This document shows positions 12,849 through 25,378 of a stretch of DNA of 64,000 nucleotides, piece by piece. The stretch's first letter is position 1, and every line of letters starts with the position of its first letter. The stretch is taken from the NCBI GenBank assembly GCA_015179125.1, contig WHVA01000079.1, positions 1-64,000 of the forward strand. The letters are read 5' to 3'. The notes below the pieces were generated by a model. It did not search any database. It was not told the origin of the DNA and saw only the letters and a program-made list of their open reading frames with translations. Both the position numbers and the translations under genes were made by a program. This DNA is from Gautieria morchelliformis (Eukaryota; Basidiomycota; Agaricomycetes; Gomphales; Gomphaceae).

Positions 12849-12996
12849 GCTTATTTATGCGAACAAGCTATATTGAAAGAGGACAGAGCGATTGTCCTTT
12901 ATCTGTCGACTGTCGAAACGTGACAAAGGAATCAAAACGTGCAAGCGCTGGTGTAGGCGCCCAATCGTCGTGCTAACCTGAACGACAAGCCGAAAT
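12849..12996. promoter_or_regulatory. Shared divergent promoter, zinc-finger gene / Ctr copper transporter
   Basis: Only 148 bp separate the two start codons, so both promoters must overlap. I looked for the ascomycete copper-response core (TTTGCTC/GAGCAAA) and did not see it. A short hairpin-capable sequence (ggacagagcgattgtcc) is present. Confidence 0.6.
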
Positions 12997-13703
12997 ATGA
13001 ACCACGACCACGGAGGACATGGGGGAATGGATATGCCCAAGTGTTCCATGAACATGCTATGGAATACCCAAATAATAGGTTGTAGTTTGTTGTTCCTCTT
13101 ATCATCCTCTGAGGCCTGACCTTTGTTCTTAGACACATGCATCGTTTTTCCCAAATGGCACATCAGTTCAAATGCTTCCTTTATGATGTCCTTCTTTGTT
13201 ATTGTCATCCTCGGAGTGGCTTATGAGTGGCTGCGAGATCTCCAAAGGCGTGTTGATCTGAGTGTTGCACGTTCTCTCCGTGCAGGGCAGAACGAGGCTG
13301 CGGTGAGTGTGGCCAGCACATCCCGCGAGCCAACTGAGGAAGATGGTCTGTTGACGGACTCTGTAAAGGGTCGTAGGATGTACGCGTAATCTGCATTGCT
13401 TCGATCTTGGAATACTCAATCATGTGTTTGTAGCGTTGCAGTCCCACCATTTGCTAGGACACATCGAGCCATATTGTATGGCATGACGGTATTCCTATCG
13501 TTTTTCCTCATGCTCGTGTTCATGACATACAACGTTCGTGGTGGTTTTTTGCTCATAATTTACACTTAACGATTCCGCAGGCATACCTGATCCTTGCGGT
13601 CGTCCTAGGTGCTGCCTTGGGGCACTTCGTCTTTGGGGGCCATATGGATCCAAACGCTATTCTCTCAGGTAGTGCCGGTGGAAAGGGGATGGCGTGTCAC
13701 TAG
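12997..13703 (+). CDS. Ctr-family high-affinity copper transporter
   Basis: Imports Cu(I) across the plasma or vacuolar membrane as a trimer. The ATG at 12997 gives a short His/Met-rich N-terminus (MNHDHGGHGGMDMPKCSMNM) typical of copper-binding Ctr N-termini. Then TM1 (WHISSNASFMMSFFVIVI), a variable cytosolic loop, TM2 with the essential MxxxM (FFLMLVFMTYN) and TM3 with GxxxG (GAALGHFVFG). Three introns: one after TQII, one beginning gtacgcg near 13380, and one immediately before AYLILAVV. The short C-terminus ends MACH, a possible metal ligand pair. All functional motifs are present. It is divergent from the zinc-finger gene. Confidence 0.95.
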
Positions 13704-13902
13704 TTACCTAGTTGGGCTATTCGTCCTGCTATTGTCCAGTCGCTTTGCTCGTTCTCGCATCTCACTGATGTAATAATGCCATGATTAATTGAGTGCGATC
13801 CCCATCTACGTCTCATTGTCGACTCTTGTTAATACCTAGGCGATAATTTTTACGGATATGCAACATGCAGGGTAGAACAGGCAGAAAAGCAAGCATCAAG
13901 AC

Positions 13903-15501
<1,599 letters not shown>

Positions 15502-16182
15502 GGCGCAGATGGGACAAGTGTAGTGGAAGTAGGTTGTGGTCAAGAAGGCAGTTGACCTCACCAAACGCGCGTCTGTGAAATTTTGTCGGGCTTTAAACCG
15601 AGCCTAACGAATAATTTACGATATCTGCATCACCATCACACCAATACCTTGATTTTTATCCCAATCATGGCTGGGGCAGTGTTCATGGGATCACCGAAAA
15701 TTATCCACTGAAGTGAGGCACGGGTGCGAATACTTACCACTCTGAGATGAGATTGACTACACAAGCCTTTGTTCTATTCCCTATGCAGGGACCAGAATTG
15801 GCTTATTTATGACAACCAGCAGTGAGCGACTGTCGACTGTCCAGATGCTATTTCGCCGCTTCTATCCAACCGCTGAGTACTGTAAAGCTTAGATGAATGG
15901 GTACCGCCGAGCTCCAGCCCCATGGCCCTGAGAAAGCTTCTGTGACTAGCTCTGCATGCTCTGCTCGCCAGAACAACTGCTGGATGTTAACTCCTAAGCC
16001 ATCGCGGCCCGCTATAGGGGAGTGGGCACTTCCGCAAAGACTGCTGCTATTGTATAGCAGTGTCGTCGACGTTTAGGAGAGAACTCAAATAGGCATGTGA
16101 TGGAAGGTTTAGCCTTTTCAAAAGCATCATATTTGGAATGAAGAGATCGTGCTGCGCTTCACGTTGAAATTCAAAAGGAGCA
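15502..16182. other. Intergenic region, no gene seen
   Basis: Between the PRMT1 start and the GST stop. On the minus strand a short ATG reading (MNTAPAMIGIKIK, then an intron-like stretch and ARFKARQNF) lies upstream of PRMT1. It is more likely 5' UTR than a gene. No tRNA box pair was seen. Confidence 0.5.
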
Positions 16183-17056
16183 TCAGGTGGCCGCCTGCCA
16201 TTCCTCGGTGATTTTCAATAGCCTATCCCACCTCCCGCCACTCCAGTGCTTCACTCTCTTTTCCCACTCGTCCGGTAAAATGACCTTGATCCATATCAAG
16301 AATGATAAATGAACCATGTCAGCACGCGTAGGTTCGCTTCCCCCTGCAACATAATCGACACCGGGACCGTTCTTGCCAATAACATCTGCGAGCCGATCAT
16401 AGGCAGTCTCGAGCGCCTTCCAGTGTCCTTCTCTGACGGGACCTTCAGGACTGAGCTCTTCAAGCTTCTTGCCGAATCGCTGTTCTCTGGTCCGTCGGAA
16501 GTACGCGCTGCCTTGATCATCAAGGATCGCATTCACGGAGGGAAACAGCATGAAGACATGCGGTCCTACGATACTCCCGAAGCATTCCTCGAAAGCGTAC
16601 TGAAGGGCTTTACCCTGCTTCGGGAATACAGGTCGATCTGGGTATTTGGTATCGAGGTATTCGGCGATGGCGAAAGAGTCAGCTATGACCACTGGAGGAC
16701 TGCTGCTCGTGTCGACGATGGCAGGCAGGGTATAGTATGCCTTTGTGGGATCCCCAGGTTTAGTCGCGATAGTAGCACATCCCAGCTTGGTGAGTGTGCT
16801 CTCGATGTCCGGAAATGAGACCCAGACGGTCTTGTACGGAATACGTTTATAGTTTAGTACGAGCCTGAAATGGCATGAGTGCTGCTATGTAAAGGTGCAG
16901 TGCGATTTGCAGACCTGGCCTTCCATGTATTTGGACTCCTGGGAAAGAGTCAGGTGCGTAAAACTGTGAGGACACGAGCAGCACAGCGTACCATCCTTGC
17001 ACAGGGTCGAGTTTGGACGCTAAATCGTAGAAGGTGATGCTGGGTTCTGAGGGCAT
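16183..17056 (-). CDS. Glutathione S-transferase, fungal etherase-like (LigE-related) class
   Basis: Probable cytosolic glutathione-dependent detoxification or aryl-ether-cleaving enzyme. The ATG at 17056 gives MPSEPSITFYDLASKLDP. Two introns then lead to GWSPNTWKARLVLNYKRIPY, the class-typical N-terminal thioredoxin-fold sequence with the SPNTWK segment near the glutathione site. Next come VSFPDIE and the PAIVD..VIADSFAIAEYLDTKYP segment that binds the gamma-glutamyl group. An all-helical C-terminal domain ends EEWQAAT. About 265 residues, a normal length. The class is expanded in wood-decay basidiomycetes, where roles in lignin-derived aromatic metabolism are proposed. The substrate here is unknown. 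A second, broken copy lies immediately upstream. Confidence 0.88.
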
Positions 17057-17540
17057 GACGGCTGCTGTCTAGCTAGTTCCCATCCAGCTTATATACGTGC
17101 ATCGGACCTTCTCACGTGACAATAGCAGACCCTTCGGCGTTGGCTCAGATATTGCGTGGGTGAGAATGGAAGATAGTTCTACGTACAGATGTATTTCAGA
17201 TTTTGTATTCCACGGTATTCACCCCATCCGAGCCATAACGTCCTGGTTGAGTAGCAGCTTCTAAACTTTTAGATCATTCAGATAGCACTTGTTATGGTAA
17301 AGACGAGATGGTGCTTCTGCAGGTTCGCATGCCTCCAATGAAAAACTTCGGCGTTGATTGGGTAAGTCAAGCGCCGGGTGGTCCGTCGGGGTTCCCCGAT
17401 TGGGTTTCCGTGATTTGCATTCGTCCGGCAAAACGACATTGATCCATATCAGAAATGTCAGTACGAGTATCCCGCAATATACTTAGTCGACACCGACCGT
17501 TCTTCTCAATGATAGCTGCATGCAAGCTGGTCAAAGCCAC

Positions 17541-18420
17541 CACCCTCAGCTGGCGGGGCCCGCAATTCATCGCCGGCAGCAAACAAGCCGCGGCCAGTGT
17601 CATTCTCGGACAAGAATGGACGACATCCAGATATTCTCAGATACAAAGGTAACGTGGGAGCGGCGGCGCAGCAGTCATACCGGCCACGGGCAGGCCCTGC
17701 GCTTTAGGCTGGGTAAAGAGACGAAGCATACTGTCTTTAGGGAAGATCGTAGGCATCCTTCTGGCACTGAAGATGCTTGAGGTGACACACCCAAGTACTG
17801 TTGGATTGATATTGATTGCTCTTGACAACCAGGCAGCGACCCAGGCCCTGCAGAACAACAGGACCCAGCCGGCGCAATACCTGCTGGACTACGTTCACGC
17901 CGCCATCCGGCGACTAAAGCGCAGGCAACAACAGCTGCGCATTCACCTAGAATGGGTCCCGGGCCGTAGTGACATTGAAGGCAACAAGCTAACGGACGGA
18001 CATGCAAAGAGGGCAGCAGGGGGCGCGTATCCAACTCGGACGACCTTCCAGACACGCTCCCAAAGCGTCTTCCAGCCAGCATTACGGCTCTCGAGGCCAA
18101 GCGGAAAAGATCCTGAGACGCCGGAGAAGAATCTGGTCAACATCGCCTCGCTACACGAAGATGTCCAAGGTCGACTCAAATATGCCATGTCGCAAGACAT
18201 TCAAAACGCGTCGGACTCGGCCCTTTGCCAACCGGAAACTGTCACGCATTTTCTCAAGCACTGCAAAAGATTTACGGAGCGGTGCAACGCTTTCCCCGGC
18301 TCCTGGGCAACCCAAAGATCATCCCGTTCACCTTATGATACATACAAAACAGGCGCCGCTTTGACAAGTACATGGATATTGCACCCTACTGAAGTTTAAG
18401 CCCTCCCTAAGCCCTCTACC
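17541..18420 (+). mobile_element. LINE (non-LTR retrotransposon) 3' fragment with RNase H domain
   Basis: The plus-strand reading shows a retroelement RNase H: a degraded start (IFSD..ALRFRLGKETKHTVF), then, after a frameshift near 17770, LIALDNQAATQAL and LEWVPGRSDIEGNKLTDGHA, which carry the characteristic WVPGxxxIEGNxxxD pattern. A C-terminal piece (ALCQPETVTHFLKHCKRF) resembles the Cys/His motif after RNase H in fungal LINEs. No reverse transcriptase or endonuclease is present, so it is a dead 5'-truncated copy. It sits inside the GST pseudogene. Confidence 0.8.
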
Positions 18421-18432
18421 TCGCTACACCTG

Positions 18433-18501
18433 AAGAGAGGAGGGAAACACAGTTAGACTGGGGTATAAAAATGGCCGGGTTTGTGTTTCCCTCCTCTCTT
18501 A
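18433..18501. repeat. Perfect 19-bp inverted repeat (hairpin)
   Basis: The arm aagagaggagggaaacaca at 18433-18451 is the exact reverse complement of the arm at 18482-18500, with a 30-nt loop containing ggtataaaaatgg. It lies at the distal end of the LINE fragment, before the GST pseudogene resumes. It may be the end of the inserted element or part of another small insertion. Confidence 0.8.
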
Positions 18502-19159
18502 ACCATGCCCACTGCCATGCGCTGCTCAAACCACCCCCCCCTTACCCCCCTATAATTAACTGCACCTGTGAGCCAAATGCATCGGAGATACGGGGAGTTT
18601 TGACGGCTATTGTGGGACCAGTAGTGGCATCCCCCCGCAGCAATAGATAGAAATCCAGAGACGCGAGCATCTTCTAAAACGGGTGATCACGAGACTCTTA
18701 AAGCACGCTTCGAAGGTATACTGAGGGGCTGTACCCTGCTTCGGGAATACAGGTCGAGCTGGGTATTTGGTATCGAGGTATTCGGCGACGGCGAGAGAGC
18801 CAATTATGACCGCTGGAGGGCTGCTGCCCGTGTCGACGATGGCAGGCAAGGTATAGTGGGACTTTGTGGGATCCTCAGGTTTGGTCGCGATAGCAGCACA
18901 TCCTAGCTTGGTGAGTGTGCTCTCGATGTCCGGATATGAGAGCCAGACGGTCTTGTATGGAATGCGTTTATAGTTAAGTACTATCCCACAATGGCATGAG
19001 TGCTGCTACATAAGGGTGCAGTGCGGTTGCAGACCTGGCCTTCCATGTGCTCGGGCCCCTTGAGGTGGGTCAGTCATAAAGTCAATGGGGGAGACTCGGA
19101 CCTGTGTCGTGCCGTGGGCTTCAGCCTGGAGGTAATATGATGCTGGGCCCTGAGGACAG

Positions 19160-19684
19160 GGCGGCAGCTCGCTAGTTCCCATCCAGCATCGCAGTGCCTA
19201 GTATTCAACGTCGACGCTGAGTAAGTGGATGCTCAAGCAAGGTATGTAGTCTGACATCGGGAGAAGGCCTCGCAGCTGCCGAACCAGGAACAGACCAGGG
19301 GCTACTGCTTGGCTCATCCTGCTCCGTCTTCTTCCTTGTAGAGTACCCAGTCTCTCCAGCCTGAACCAAGGGCAAGCCGTCTCTTCCGATTGCCACGTCA
19401 CTTTGCGAAATATGCCGCGTCTTGACGCTGAAATGTGATATAAGTATGATTTACGCACAAAAGCCTAGGAGCCTAGGTGTCTGCCAGGCGCAAAATTGCA
19501 TATGTACGCTGCGAGAAGGACAGGGAAGACGTACAAGGCGCGTTAGAAGTGAGCGGGGTCAATTGTCAAGGCGTTACACGTACTCTAGGGCTGATCGATT
19601 TACTCCAGATTGGCAAACTTCGGCGCTGGCGCTTCGGGACGGGACGGCTAAAGCGCCTACGGACTGTTGAAACTATAGCGGCGG
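19160..19684. other. Intergenic region, no gene seen
   Basis: Between the GST pseudogene and the aspartic protease. Short overlapping ORFs on both strands show no domain or consistent splicing. The first ~30 bp still match the upstream flank of the intact GST gene, showing that the duplication extended into the promoter. Confidence 0.5.
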
Positions 19685-22296
19685 ATGGACACGCCTCCTC
19701 TTCACACCCACCACCTCTCCCTCCTCGCCGTTTCTTACGACGTGTACGGGGTTTAGTTCACTTAGGCAACGTGCTGCACGTCTGCAACGCTCTTTCGTTG
19801 TGCCAAGTGGTCATGCTGCGCCCTCGAGATGAGGGAAGTGGTGGTACAACAGGCGTCGTTCTCAACATGACTCTTTCGGGAGACGGTATATGGAACGCGT
19901 TGAGTCAAATCCAGCTCTTGGTTTCTCCTGTCTGACCACCGGAGCAGAATATATTCCGTACAAGTCTTTGTTGGCCAGGACGAGCAGCCAATTTCGCTTT
20001 CTGTGGACACCGGTTCCTCGGATATTTGGCTCGCATCTTCTTCATGCTCAACATCAGCATGCTCCTCTTCTCACGCAACTCTGTACGATCCCTCAACTTC
20101 CGTCCAAACTGGTGTTTCGGTAAACCTTACCTACCTGTGAGTCCATTGATTGCGCCACAGCACCGCCTTTATTCACAGACGTCAGACGTGGCGCCGCATC
20201 AGGACCAATTGTCTGGGACACCTTCAAGCTTGGTCCATATACCATTCCGTCCCAGGCACTTGCCGCAGCCGACCAAGTAACAGACGAAACTCTCTCACCC
20301 AATTTCGTTGGTCTCCTCGGCCTGGCCCTCCCTCCCAACTCTCTTATATCACACAAAATCCCTGCGACAGTAAGTGATGCACCAGACGGCGCAACATTGC
20401 AGCAAAATCTGTTCGGCCTCACACCGGTCGACGCAGTCCCCGCCCAGCGATTTCTTGGTTTATCCCTTGAGCGACCGGGCAGCTCACGAATCCCCTCCCT
20501 CCTCGGTATCGGACGACATCCGTCGAGTCTAGTGCCGGGCTTCGACCCGTCGACGGCCACGTTCATGGACCTCGTTGCGTCGAGGGCTGGGGATACCTTT
20601 TGGCGCGTGTCTGTTGATTCAATCACTGCCTGGGTTGATGGCGCGCCGAAGCCTGTTACGCTCAGCCGTAGTTCGGTGCTGGGAACCATCGATTTTCCAG
20701 TTGCAATTGTAGATACTGGCGGCTCAGTTATAATTACCACAAGGGATATCGCTAATGGCATCTACGGTGCCTGGCAGATTGGTCCCGGGTCAGATGGGAA
20801 TTGTGTGTCTGTTTTCTTTCTGTGCGCTCTTTGATTAACCTCCAATAGATTATGTACCCTGCACAACACCGATGAACATCTCGATTGGTCTCGGTGGACT
20901 GCCACCTATATCCTTACATCCCTTGGATATCACAGCTCCCCCGCCCGTATCGACACCATCTTCCGACCCCTCCATCTGCCTCGGGCTCATCCAAGTCTCC
21001 GACGCCCTCGGCTCAACAGCTGACCTCGTCCTCGGGGTCCCGTTCCTTCGTAATGTATACACCATCCTCCTCTCTCCTCCCGCCAATGCCACCGCCACCG
21101 CCACCGCCACCGCCAATGCCACCTCCACCTCCACCTCCATCTCCATCTCCACCGCCACCTCCACCTCCACCTCCTCATCCGCGTCCCCCCTCAGTCCTCC
21201 TAGCTCCTTCCCCAGCCTCGGCCTGATCCCCCTCACGGATCCCACGATCGCCCTCGCTGAATTCCACAACGTACGCGTCCTAGGGCAGCCACTCGACCCC
21301 ATGGCATCCCCGACACAGCAGCATGCGGCGGCGACGGTGGGGAAGAAGCTTAGCGTGGGTATCACAGTGCTCATCTGTATTGTCGGGTTCTTTGCGGCGT
21401 GCGGCGCGCTGTTCGCCGTGCGCTGGTGGGTGCTGCGGCGGCGGTTCAAGCGGGTAGGTGCAGGGGAGGGCTTGGGAGCAGCCGAGCACAAGACTGAGGG
21501 TGGTGAGGGCGAAGTTGTGGAGATGGAGGATGAGGATGCACTGCGGCAGAGGAAGTGGGAGGAGGGGAAGAAGAAGGGGCTGTTTTATGCGGAGAGTAGT
21601 ACGGGGAGCGATTGGACGAGGGTGGATCCGGCATGGGTATATGAGGATCGAGGGACACCTGTGAGGAAGAAAAAGGAGGATGGGGAGGCGGGCGCGGAGA
21701 AGGGGAAGGATCGGTTATCAATGTCGTCGAGGTCGAGGTCGAGGTCTTCGGCGCTCTCGATGGGGTCGGATGCGGAGGCGGGACATGCTGTGCAGGACGT
21801 GCGACTTGCTCATGCGGTGGGTGAAGATGACGGCCCCTGGGGCACGTTGCCGCCCTTGCACCCGCGGAGCACCAGCGAGATGGATATGGGGGCCACCCCA
21901 GGCGCTGCGGTCCCTCTCCTCGACGAGGGGGAGATCACCCCTTGGTCTGTAAACCAAATAGCACATCCACAGGAGCATTTCCAGCCGATGTATTCCCCGA
22001 GTGTGAAACATGAGCGACAGCCGTCGACGTCCTCTGCGACAGTGACCTTCCAAGACGACCTCGACATGGCTGGGATTGGGGCACGGGGGTCGGTTGCGAC
22101 CAGTGGGCGGAGGGTCGGGAGGCCAAGAGGGACGAGGCCGACGTCGGCGTCAGGAGGGTCGGGGGGGTCGGGTTCGTGGAGGGGCAGCAAGTGGAGTGGG
22201 GAGGTAGGGGAGCTGATTGAGTGGCGTGGGCAGGAGGAAGCGGAAGGGGAGGCGCATACAAGGCCTGCAGGACCAGACCCGAGACTGGAAAGCTGA
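19685..22296 (+). CDS. Membrane-anchored pepsin-like aspartic protease (family A1)
   Basis: Secretory endopeptidase tethered to a membrane by a C-terminal helix. First active-site motif SVDTGSSDIWLAS; second lobe motif FPVAIVDTGGSV, then GIYGAW and LVLGVPFLRNVYTILL, the usual C-lobe end. Then a Thr/Ser/Asn/Ala linker from a (GCCACC)-type repeat, probably O-glycosylated. Next is one TM helix (SVGITVLICIVGFFAACGAL), a basic RRRFKR stop-transfer and a ~300-residue Ser/Gly/acidic cytosolic tail ending at 22296. An intron near 19886-19948 joins LNMTLSGD to IYSVQVFVGQ; others follow NLTYL and the GSDGN region. The N-terminus is uncertain: 19685 gives MDTPPLHTHHLSLLAV, while 19813 is an alternative; no strong signal peptide is visible. 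The second motif is DTGG rather than DTGT or DSGT. Confidence 0.85.
21082..21172 (+). repeat. Coding GCCACC/TCCACC tandem repeat
   Basis: A hexanucleotide array within the protease gene that encodes the Ala-Thr then Ser-Thr/Ser-Ile linker between the catalytic lobe and the transmembrane helix. It is likely length-variable between strains. Confidence 0.85.
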
Positions 22297-24329
22297 GGGG
22301 AACTGTTTTTTTTGATTAATTGGTTCTAAAAGTTTTTCTCTTTCCCGGGCAGCGACGTCCCTGCCCGTACTCTTTGTCATCTCCACCCAACCCTGTCTCC
22401 CCCCCCCCCCTCGTCTTCTCTTCTTGCCTTCCTCTCCTCCCTTTGGCTTCATTCAACACATAACAGCGCATCTCCTTCATTTCCCCACCTCACATTTCAC
22501 ACGGACACATCGCCTCACCCCACACGGACGCCACATGCTATGTAAGGGCCGGCGGCCCTGGGCACTCATGTTTATCTCGATCTGGCACGGATGCTAGCTA
22601 AGTTATGGTCTTGATTTTTTTGATTCGCCGGATGGATCCTGTGGACGCTGTTCGTAGGCTTCGTCGTTTGCTTTCCGTTGACCTCGTTCCTTTCCTTGTG
22701 TAGTGTTAGCTAAGGTACTGTACATATACTAGACGACGCTGCTGAATCACACTATGCTCTGGGTCGCTGGAGCTCAGTGCCGGTGCCGTGAGTCAAAGGG
22801 ATATTAGCTCGAGAATGACACACATCTGACTACAACATTACGAGGCAGCGACAAGAGATGCATGACGCGTCACACCCGAGCTGCGTGATTCTCCGGAGTC
22901 AGAGCCGTCCAATGTAAAGACTAAAGTAACAAAGAAGCTCCTCGAGTCATCAAGCTGGCTGCTGGACTCTGGCGGCGCCCGGCCCTGGGCCTGACTCGGC
23001 CTGCGTCCACAAAGGGTGAAACGCGTAAGCTCGCCGCGGCGCATTACTCACACCAAAGATTCCATTCCGCAGGCCGCGCCGAAAGTAGGGAGCTGAACAA
23101 CGAGAGGGTCCGATACGCAGACCGGGGGAAGGAAGGACATGTGCTTCCAAGGGCTTGACAAAATGAGATATAGAAGCGTTGGCATCTCCGTTGGAAGCGC
23201 GCCGCGCTCTTCCACGGATATGGGAGAAACGCAGCGAGGGTCTGGCTTTGGCACAATCTCTATACCCACGGCTTGATCTGACGTGGACCCATTCGTTGTC
23301 GAGGAGACAGAAGGAGGTGGTTGTCGCGTTCCATTACATAATGAATCACGTCCGGCAGCAGACTCGCACCCATCAAGATCTGGTAGTCTCGGACGCTCTC
23401 GATCGCTGTGGCGGCTCGGCTCGGCCGTCGGGCGCGGGCTCTCGATTGCGGGCAGCTGTTTCAGCGCCAGGCCCTGCGCGCGTGCGCTGGTCGACGGATA
23501 TGGCAACCATGGCTGTGCGGCCGCCGCCGTGGGCGATGCTCGCACGGTGCCTGCGCCGCACAGGCAACGAGGTCCGCATCGGGCGCAGAGGCTGCAGTCT
23601 GATGTGTGGGCACTGCGCCGGATTGCGTCACGCAGGGCAGGGCGCATCCTTGTTGGTCGTGAAACACAGCTGCGCTGTGCGCCGTGAAGCACGAGCACGT
23701 TGCGCCACTCGATGCTGTGTGTCGCGCGCCGTCCACGCACGCCGTTGCCGAGGTGACGCGGAGATTCTCCCACAGGCCGTGCGTGTGCGCGTGGTCGCCA
23801 TGGAGTCCCCAACACTGCGCGCAGAAACTTGTACTATACCCCCGCATCGGTGGCGCAGCTTCGACTTGTTGCCCTCGGATCTCACGCCGATCCGCCTTGG
23901 ACTGTTTTACTGCTCCCTTGGACGACCCAATCTCGCTCTTGTATTATATCATTGTACTTCCTGATTGATTTCATTCTCGCCCTGCCCTTGTACTCTGTAC
24001 TGCGAGCGCGTCAGCCGCTGATCCCTCAGCTGCATATGGGGATGCACGCGGTGCCCTGTCAGTTCCCTCATCATACTTGCTTGATTTCATTAAACAACGA
24101 ATTAGCTATGTATTTTGGGGGGTACCGATTATAAGGCCTATCTACTATGTATATCATGTACGTATTTCGTGTCGTCGCGGAAGATGGTGATACAGTATTG
24201 TTGGATATCTGAGAGAAGGGCGAACAAATGCAGAAGAGTGGTTAGAATTTCATGCGGGACTCGGCGGGATAATGATCAGAAATGCAGAACAGAACCAAGA
24301 CAGACATGCACACAACCTGCCCGCGCCGC
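22297..24329. other. GC-rich region with unresolved overlapping ORFs
   Basis: No recognisable domain. From 22838 to 24134 long ORFs overlap on both strands, as expected from high GC. The most protein-like is minus 23048-23815 (255 codons; its C-terminal half includes SRHSDRERPRLPDLDGCES). I could not build a spliced model or find a family, so I do not call it a gene. The first part (22297-22830) is 3' flank of the protease gene with pyrimidine-rich runs. Confidence 0.4.
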
Positions 24330-25378
24330 TCATCCTGTGCGCGGCCGCCGGGGCTGCCGTACTCGCACCGTCCACTGGATCTCCTCATATGGTGGCGGCG
24401 GCTCGTACTCGATAGCCTCCTTGAGCTCCGCCGACAGATCGAGATTCATGCACGACACGCTGCTCTGCCGAGATACACCCGACTCCGTGGGCGCGCCGCC
24501 CCTCCGCTGCTCTGACGCGTTCTCCCAAGGCGCCGACGACGACGACTCGGAGACGGCAGACGTGATGGGGGACACGGGGGTCCAGCTCGCGAGTGTCTGT
24601 GGTGCGGGGAAGGACTGCGGCGGCGAGGCCGGGATGCTGAGGTGCGGGAGGGACGTGTGGGAGGGTACAGGCACGCGCGGGGTCGACGGCGAGAAGCCAC
24701 GCCAGTCCTCCGGGTGCGTCGTGAGGAAGAGCGCAGTCACAATTAGGTAGTCGACCAGAATGGAGGATACACCGTCGGCTTGTGCCTGAGGCTGGGGACA
24801 AGCGAGCCCGCTGAGCGTCGACACGAACACGTTGAGACGCGCGCGCGCGGTGAGGATGGCTGGTTCGAAAACCGCGACGGGTGTGCCGTCCGAGGATGTG
24901 CACTGGAGGTGGCTGTGAGTGCAAGCAACAAGCGGGAACGAGGCGAGCTGCTCACCTGGAAGACACCCTGGACGCGGCGCCACTTGAGCGAGTGCGAATG
25001 GCCGGGTATCCGGAACTTGCGGGAGCTGCAAGATAAAAGTAAGCATGACGAGGCGGGCGCCGCGGGGCGAGGGACGTACGTGTTCAGACAGTTGCGCTTG
25101 AGCAGGTCTTCTTCAGTCATTGTCGAGCCGTCGATGAAGAGCTGGGCGGACGCGGACTCCTTGCCCTTTCCCTTGGTGGAACGATGCTCTGGCCAGTGGA
25201 TGTTGGCAATGAGGGTCAGGCCGTTCGTCGAGTCGCAGCGCGATAACGAGGTGGTATTGCCGTACGTCTCGGTGGCATACACGGGACAGGCATTGTTGGT
25301 GAGGACGGTCTCGAGGAAGGAGGGGGAGGAGAGACGGAGGGTGAGGAGGGTCGGGGGTATGGGCGAGGACGGGGCCAT
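24330..25378 (-). CDS. DUF6593-family protein
   Basis: A basidiomycete-specific family of unknown function. The ATG at 25378 opens MAPSSPIPPTLLTLRLSSPS. Family features: a first segment with CPVYATETYGNTTSL and IANIHWPEHRS; then SRKFRIPGHSHSLKWRRVQ after intron 1 (GTACGT..TGCAG); then CTSSDGTPVAVFEPAIL after intron 2 (GTGAGC..CCAG); and a closing helix SSILVDYLIVTALFLTTHPE. A ~100-residue Ser/Pro-rich tail ends with EPPPPYEEIQW, a PPxY-like motif that could recruit WW-domain proteins such as Rsp5-type ubiquitin ligases. No signal peptide or membrane helix is clear. The family is often multicopy in mushrooms. Confidence 0.78.

Larger units (their letters stand above)
17360..19159 (-). pseudogene. 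GST pseudogene, split by a LINE fragment
   Basis: A second copy of the neighbouring etherase-like GST. The 5' half (about 18630-19159) aligns well: PAIVDTGSSPP, VAEYLDTKYPARPVFPKQ. The start codon has become CTG (19157-19159), and the exon region carries changes that remove the frame. The 3' part reappears as a degraded match at about 17408-17540 (the segment coding the conserved C-terminal DQ/PDEW region). The middle is replaced by a non-LTR retrotransposon piece. Orientation of both halves matches the intact gene, so this is a tandem duplicate that was later interrupted. Confidence 0.8.

Noticed and set aside
20850..21491. 213-codon minus ORF opposite the aspartic protease
   Set aside because: It is an antisense shadow of the GCCACC repeat and protease C-lobe; the plus strand carries recognisable protease motifs.
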